Assembly (NCBI GenBank): GCA_973895155.1
Contig: OZ316893.1
Coordinates: 8,618,001 to 8,682,000, forward strand
Length of the DNA: 64,000 nt
From: Marsupella aquatica
Lineage: Eukaryota; Marchantiophyta
Reading direction: 5' to 3'
The translations under genes and the position numbers were made by a program. Shown here one piece after another: positions 59,131 through 64,000 of this stretch. The notes beneath the pieces are model-generated. The model searched no databases, was not told where the DNA came from, and was given only the letters and a program-made list of their open reading frames with translations. Position 1 is the stretch's first letter. Each line of letters begins with the position of its first letter.

Positions 59131-59973
59131 AGGAAAAAGGATGGGAGCAACCATTAACAAAGATTGACTCTAAATAAGGCCAAAAAACTAAGAATGACAA
59201 CTAGGAGTGCCTCTCAATAAGATAAAATAGAAGTGAGGTGGAAAACAAGAGGGATGGAGGCAAAGCTGACCAACAATCTTCTATACTTTGGAAGATTTTT
59301 TTTTGTCTTATCTCAATTTACGTGCAAAGAAAGGGTAATCAAGCTAGTCCTTCGAATAGAACAATCCCAAGAGAAAGGAGAGTTCTTGGATTTCACTAAC
59401 CTCGGTCACAGCTCATGATTATCACTTCCATTTGCTTAGCCACACTTTTATTAGTAGGCCGGCCGACCTCCACTGACCCCTTCATTCGTGATGGTTGAAT
59501 TCTCGCACTGCTTGGCAATCAGCTCGATCGTAACGAGCTAAGCCTGATCTCGATACATGCCAAGTGTGAATTCAGACTTGTATCGTTGATTTCTTTTCAC
59601 GAAGTTTGGTTTCTGTTCCTAATTTCTGAGTACCTGGTTTGCGTAGTGTGAAGGTCAATTGAGAAAAGCTCATTACTATGTGAAGAGCCACCCTCCAATT
59701 CCTGCGGCGCTTTACTTATCGAACGTTTCTAACCAGGTTCTCCCGCTTACAGAGACTATATGAGCGCTCGAGTCAAATCGGACTAGGAGATGTATCCTGC
59801 GAAGCCAATTTTCATGGGAAGCAGAATGCATTCTGTATTGCAAATGTTTGTAGCGAGGCTGGGCAGAACTTGTCATTCCTTGCTATCTGTGTAACTACAG
59901 GTGCTCTGGAGACTTAGCATACGTGGAGACCTTGTCGACGATAAAATCTTCCGTCAAAATTAATCGTTCATCA
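59131..59973. other. Upstream region of the ABCG gene
   Basis: GC rises toward the gene. The reading frame of exon 1 stays open to about 59923 without an ATG, and an AG acceptor-like site (CTACAG) lies near 59900. A leading 5' exon upstream is therefore possible. No promoter element is asserted. Confidence 0.4.
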
Positions 59974-62900
59974 ATGAAGACCGACAGGGATGTAGAGTCA
60001 CAGGAAGCCACCTCAGGGGAACGTGATATCCCAAATACTGAGCAGAGTACCTATGGGAGCTTAAAGGACGGCGCTGAAATGAATACGGCCTGTCTGTCAT
60101 GGAAGGATTTGAAGCTGACGGTGGACGGGAAACGCTATATTCTGCAAGGGTTGTCTGGATGTGCGGAACCAGGGAGATTGCTTGCCATCATGGGTCCGTC
60201 TGGGGCGGGGAAATCCACACTGCTTGATACTCTTGCTGGTAATTTTGCCATTTTCAGACTACGCACAATGTTGGAGAGTTGTTTTTCCCTCCTTGTTGTT
60301 GGTTGCTAAAATCCGGAGTAATCTTATGTAAGCGACTTGGGAAACAACAGTGCACTTAGCTAGGAACTAGCCTTTCCGTGTCGTGAGTATGATAATGTCA
60401 ATATTTAGAGGAATGATCATTTTTTACACACCCATAAGTCGCCAGAGCTCTTATAATCGGTGGGTGTTTCGCTAGATAGGAATTACTTTCTCCAGTCTGG
60501 GTATGTAGGGGCCAAAGCGCAGTGAATTGAACTTCCTAACAGTTCTGTGACGAATCCCTTCTCCCGTCCTTTCTAGGAGCTCTTACATGAAAACGGTTGA
60601 CAACGATCCTTACTTATTTCCACTAGAAAGCAGCAAGTTCTCTGCAACTGAATCTGTTTTTCCTCAACTCCAAACGTTTACGAAATTGTAGACAGTTAGC
60701 TTGGGTACGTCTAGTTCACAGATCGACTTCGTGATTTACGATAGGAATGAGCTCGGTCTTCTTGCTGGACTAATTATGGAACGTCTTTGACCCATATATT
60801 CAGGGAGGCAATCAAGAGATTCAATTGTGACTGGCGAGATTCTCGTGAACGGCCAAAAAGCGAACCTTTCCTACGGAAGCGCTGTAAGTTTCCAATCTTC
60901 TGAAGAGGACATGAAGCTGGGTATTTCAAATGGAACCTCATGATGTATAGGAATACGGAAGTACTCGGCCCAGCTTCGAGTACTCTCGCAGGAGCTGTCT
61001 AAATGTGAACCAAAGCTGGCCGAGAATCGTTCGTACGTCAAATAGTGCCTCAACAACGGCAGATCTGGAGATAGGATGTTTTCAAGATTTCCGCCGCCAC
61101 TAATTCGTGCATGTCGTGGGCGCAGGCTTACCTAGCACAAGACGTTGCGCTCCTAGGCACTTTAACAGTATACGAGACGCTCTACTACTCGGCCAAACTC
61201 CGGTTCAAGGACAGCATGAGCGACACAGAAACGAAGCGGATAGTGGGGAGCGCAATCGAAGATGTGGGGCTTGTGGACGCCATGAACACGCTCATCGGGA
61301 GCTGGTTCAGCCGGGGAATTTCCGGGGGAGAGAAGAGGCGAGTGAGCATTGCCGTCGAGCTCCTCACATCTCCCGTCCTGATCTTCCTGGACGAGCCCAC
61401 TAGTGGCCTGGACAGGTATCGTTGGTGTGCTGACCCCATTAATCAGACGATTTCTTTTCTCATGCCCAGACACAAATTTTGAGATTTTGAACACTGTGAA
61501 TGAATACACGATTAAATGCATTTCATACCAAATGACCGGCGTGCATTTACTAATCAACAAGCGTCTGTGATGATACAGTGCCTCATCGTTCCACGTGATC
61601 AAAACTCTCAAAGGCCTTGCAGAGAGTGGGGACCGGACGATTCTATGCTCCATTCATCAGCCAAGTAGTGAAGTATTCGACCTTTTTGATGACCTTTGTC
61701 TGCTCACAAATGGCCGACAAATCTACTATGGCCCGCTTCAACAAGCCTTGCCGGTAAGTTACTCGATCACTCTGATGACTTTTAAAGCACGTCAACAAAA
61801 TACACTCACCCATGTGGCTCATAGACCAAGCGTAATTGCTAGGAATGTCATTACTTCCTTCAAATTGCCCAGCCAAGGTTCTTATTTGAGTTTAAAGTTC
61901 ACTCGTACTGAGGCAAATTTCTGAATCATTTATACTAAGTTCACTCGTACTGAGGCAAACTTCTCAATCAAACTTCTGAATCATTTGTACTAACTCACTC
62001 TTACTGAGGAAAACTTCTCAATCATTTGTACTGCGACACAACTTTCAGTTTTTTGAGAGAACTGGGTATCCCTGTCCGTCGCGACGAAGTCCTGCCGATC
62101 ACTATCTGCATTGCGTAAATTCCGATTTCGATTTCGTGGAACGAATACTCACCAAGCAAGCAATCACCGCCAGGTCAGACAGGAGGCTCGGTTCCTCCTT
62201 AACAGGCACGCCGGAGCATAAGACAGCTAAGCAAGCAGTGACCGAGTTGACGGAGGCTTACAAATTGTCTGACGAGAAGAAAACTCTGGACAGCCGTCTA
62301 GACGTTGTCTCAAAGATGGTGAGTTCACAATGAGCACAGTTAATTATGCAAGGACTTGACTACTCGCGCGAGAGCCTTTGTTAGAAGTGATCATAGTTTT
62401 CAGAATTGCTCGAATTGATTCGATTGACAGGTCGAGAGTTTTTTGTTGCCGCCTGCGGCAGAGTATCGACCGACGTGCATAAGCTTTCTTCTTGGAAGTA
62501 CTTCCAACTCCAAAATAAGTATATGTCTGGCGCCGGTACTAACATGTGCAGTCACAACTCCAAACCATATTAATTAGCAGCCTGGATGACCCATCGTTGT
62601 TCAGGATTGTGGATATTTCCAGGGCAAAGGTAGCCATGCCAGCTTCCTCAAGCAAGCAGTTTACCTGACGATGAGGTCGTTTTTGAACATGAATAGAGAT
62701 ATTGGTTACTACTGGCTGAGAGTGGCCATGTATCTCGCAGTGGGCGTTTGCCTTGCAACGGTTTATAACAATATTGGCCACAGCTATATTTCTATCCAAG
62801 TGAGATCACGGCCCACGTATTCTAGATTTCTCCTGCAGCAAACAGTTAATTAACAGAACAAGAAAGCTTTCGTCAAGGGTGTGTTTTGCCCGAAGGGCGG

Positions 62901-64000
62901 TGAGATCAGTAGAGACGTATGCATTGACACTCTTGACTGTAGTTACTGGTACTTTGAGATAATTTTAGTTTCTAGTTCGTAGGTAATTAGGTCGCACATG
63001 ATTTCAGCGGGGCGTCTGTGTAATTGCTGGACTTTTTGCAGTAGGTACCAACGCTGGACTAACGGATTTTAGGAGTCAATACAAACTGACCAACCAAGTT
63101 CTCTTGCAGGCTAGAGCTGCGGCCTTCTTTTTCATGGTCAGCTTTCTCAGTTTCATGGCAATTGGAGGGTTCCCATCATTCATCGAAGACATGAAGGTAC
63201 CTATATACTTATAATATTATGTAATCTACATCGTTCATCATATTACAAATATTAATATTTGATCGGCAAGACCTGACTTAGAATTGGGACCATAATGTTA
63301 CAGTTTGGTTTTTCAAGCTGCCATAGGGTCACGCCCTTCAATTCAGCGTCCTAACAGGCCCGCGTGCATGGATGTATGTTTTGGATCCTTACCAGGTATT
63401 TCATACGGAACGAAGGAACGGACATTACAGAGTGTCGGCGTTTGTAGTCGCCAATACTCTCTCCTCTCTGCCCTTTATATTCATGATCAGCACCACTGTG
63501 ATGATTTTCATGTATCCTCTGGTGAAATTCCACGGTGGTCTTGTGCACATTGTATATTTTCTCTTGTGTCTCTACAGTTGCTTGCTGGCCTCCGAATCTA
63601 TGCTGATGGCCGTGTCCAGCTGTGTCAGTCAATTTCTGCTGGGAATCATGCTGGGAGCTGGATTACAGGTACGATGAATTTGCAAAGAATAGCCTGCCTT
63701 ATGTATTTGATTTGGACTGTGTGCCCAAGGAGAGTAGATGCTATTGAGCCCAATCCACTCTAAGATATTGCCTGTCTCATTATCAGGCTCTTCAGTTGAA
63801 TGCACAGTATGATCTACCATAGATGAAGTAATGTAGAAAATAAAATGTGTATTGACAATCTGGTCTCACGGAATAGTTGATAAGAATTCCCGTCTTTATC
63901 CAAATTGAGGTCTCAAATTCCATTGCAATTTCTTTGCATGTATATATGCAGGGAATCTATATTCTTACCGCCGGATTCTTCAGACTATCAGACAATTTGC
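59974..64000 (+). CDS. Half-size ABCG (white-brown complex) transporter, 3' end cut by the window
   Basis: Nine exons fit GT-AG rules and phases: 59974-60238, 60804-60883, 61126-61415, 61579-61753, 62049-62318, 62623-62799, 63110-63196, 63396-63668 and 63952-64000 (partial). The ATP-binding domain comes first, as in all ABCG proteins. Walker A is GPSGAGKST (exon 1), the Q-loop AYLAQD (exon 3), the signature [12 protein letters not shown] and Walker B LIFLDEP (exon 3), and the H-loop SIHQPSSE (exon 4). The linker [20 protein letters not shown] is typical of the cuticle-lipid ABCG11/12 group. The membrane domain starts in exon 6 ([20 protein letters not shown]) and continues with [11 protein letters not shown] and [11 protein letters not shown] dimer at the plasma membrane exporting lipid-type compounds is known for the clade and inferred here. 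All ATPase motifs are intact. The start ATG is the first in frame. Confidence 0.95.

Noticed and set aside
61162-61653. Minus-strand frames over the ABCG gene
   Set aside because: Shadows of the ABCG exons, which carry intact Walker A, signature, Walker B and H-loop motifs on the plus strand.

Overview
The window reads as nuclear DNA of a land plant: AT-rich, repeat-dense, with GT-AG introns. Three ordinary plant genes can be modelled: an acylphosphatase, the proteasome subunit beta type-2 (PBD), and a half-size ABCG transporter that runs off the right edge. The Ty1/copia element has a plant-type initiator-Met tRNA primer site. A gene with an animal/fungus-style DDE integrase core hints at a non-flowering plant such as a bryophyte, lycophyte or fern. 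That is inference, and I cannot name the species.

Layout. 1-9 kb: one copy of a duplicated small membrane-protein gene, a 100-N assembly gap inside tandem repeats, a tRNA-derived SINE, and two long-inverted-repeat elements with 9-10 bp target duplications (Mutator-like). 9-15.7 kb: mostly anonymous sequence with small duplications. 15.7-24.3 kb: a ~200-bp satellite split by an inserted broken gene, then a broken DDE-integrase gene and another broken gene, all on the minus strand. A 281-287 bp MITE with perfect 8-bp target duplications occurs here and again at 27.0 kb. 25.2-26.5 kb: a 7-unit satellite of 187 bp. 28.1-30.2 kb: a terminal-inverted-repeat element with GTGACACTA-rich ends. 33.1-38.9 kb: a complete, very young Ty1/copia element whose single gag-pol frame is closed by two stop codons. 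39.2-41.7 kb: a decayed multi-exon gene of unknown family. 45.1-45.7 kb: the second copy of the small membrane-protein gene. 46-49.5 kb: minisatellites and another SINE. 49.5-64 kb: the gene-rich end, with acylphosphatase (minus), PBD (plus) and ABCG (plus), separated by minisatellites and one very clean SINE insertion.

The three host genes are unrelated in function: a small cytosolic phosphatase, a proteasome core subunit and a plasma-membrane lipid-type exporter. Most of the rest is transposon biology. The strongest observations are direct sequence facts: exact target-site duplications around six elements, and a DDE triad in a plant-resident integrase-like gene. Both copies of the unknown membrane-protein gene remain open and differ by an in-frame indel.
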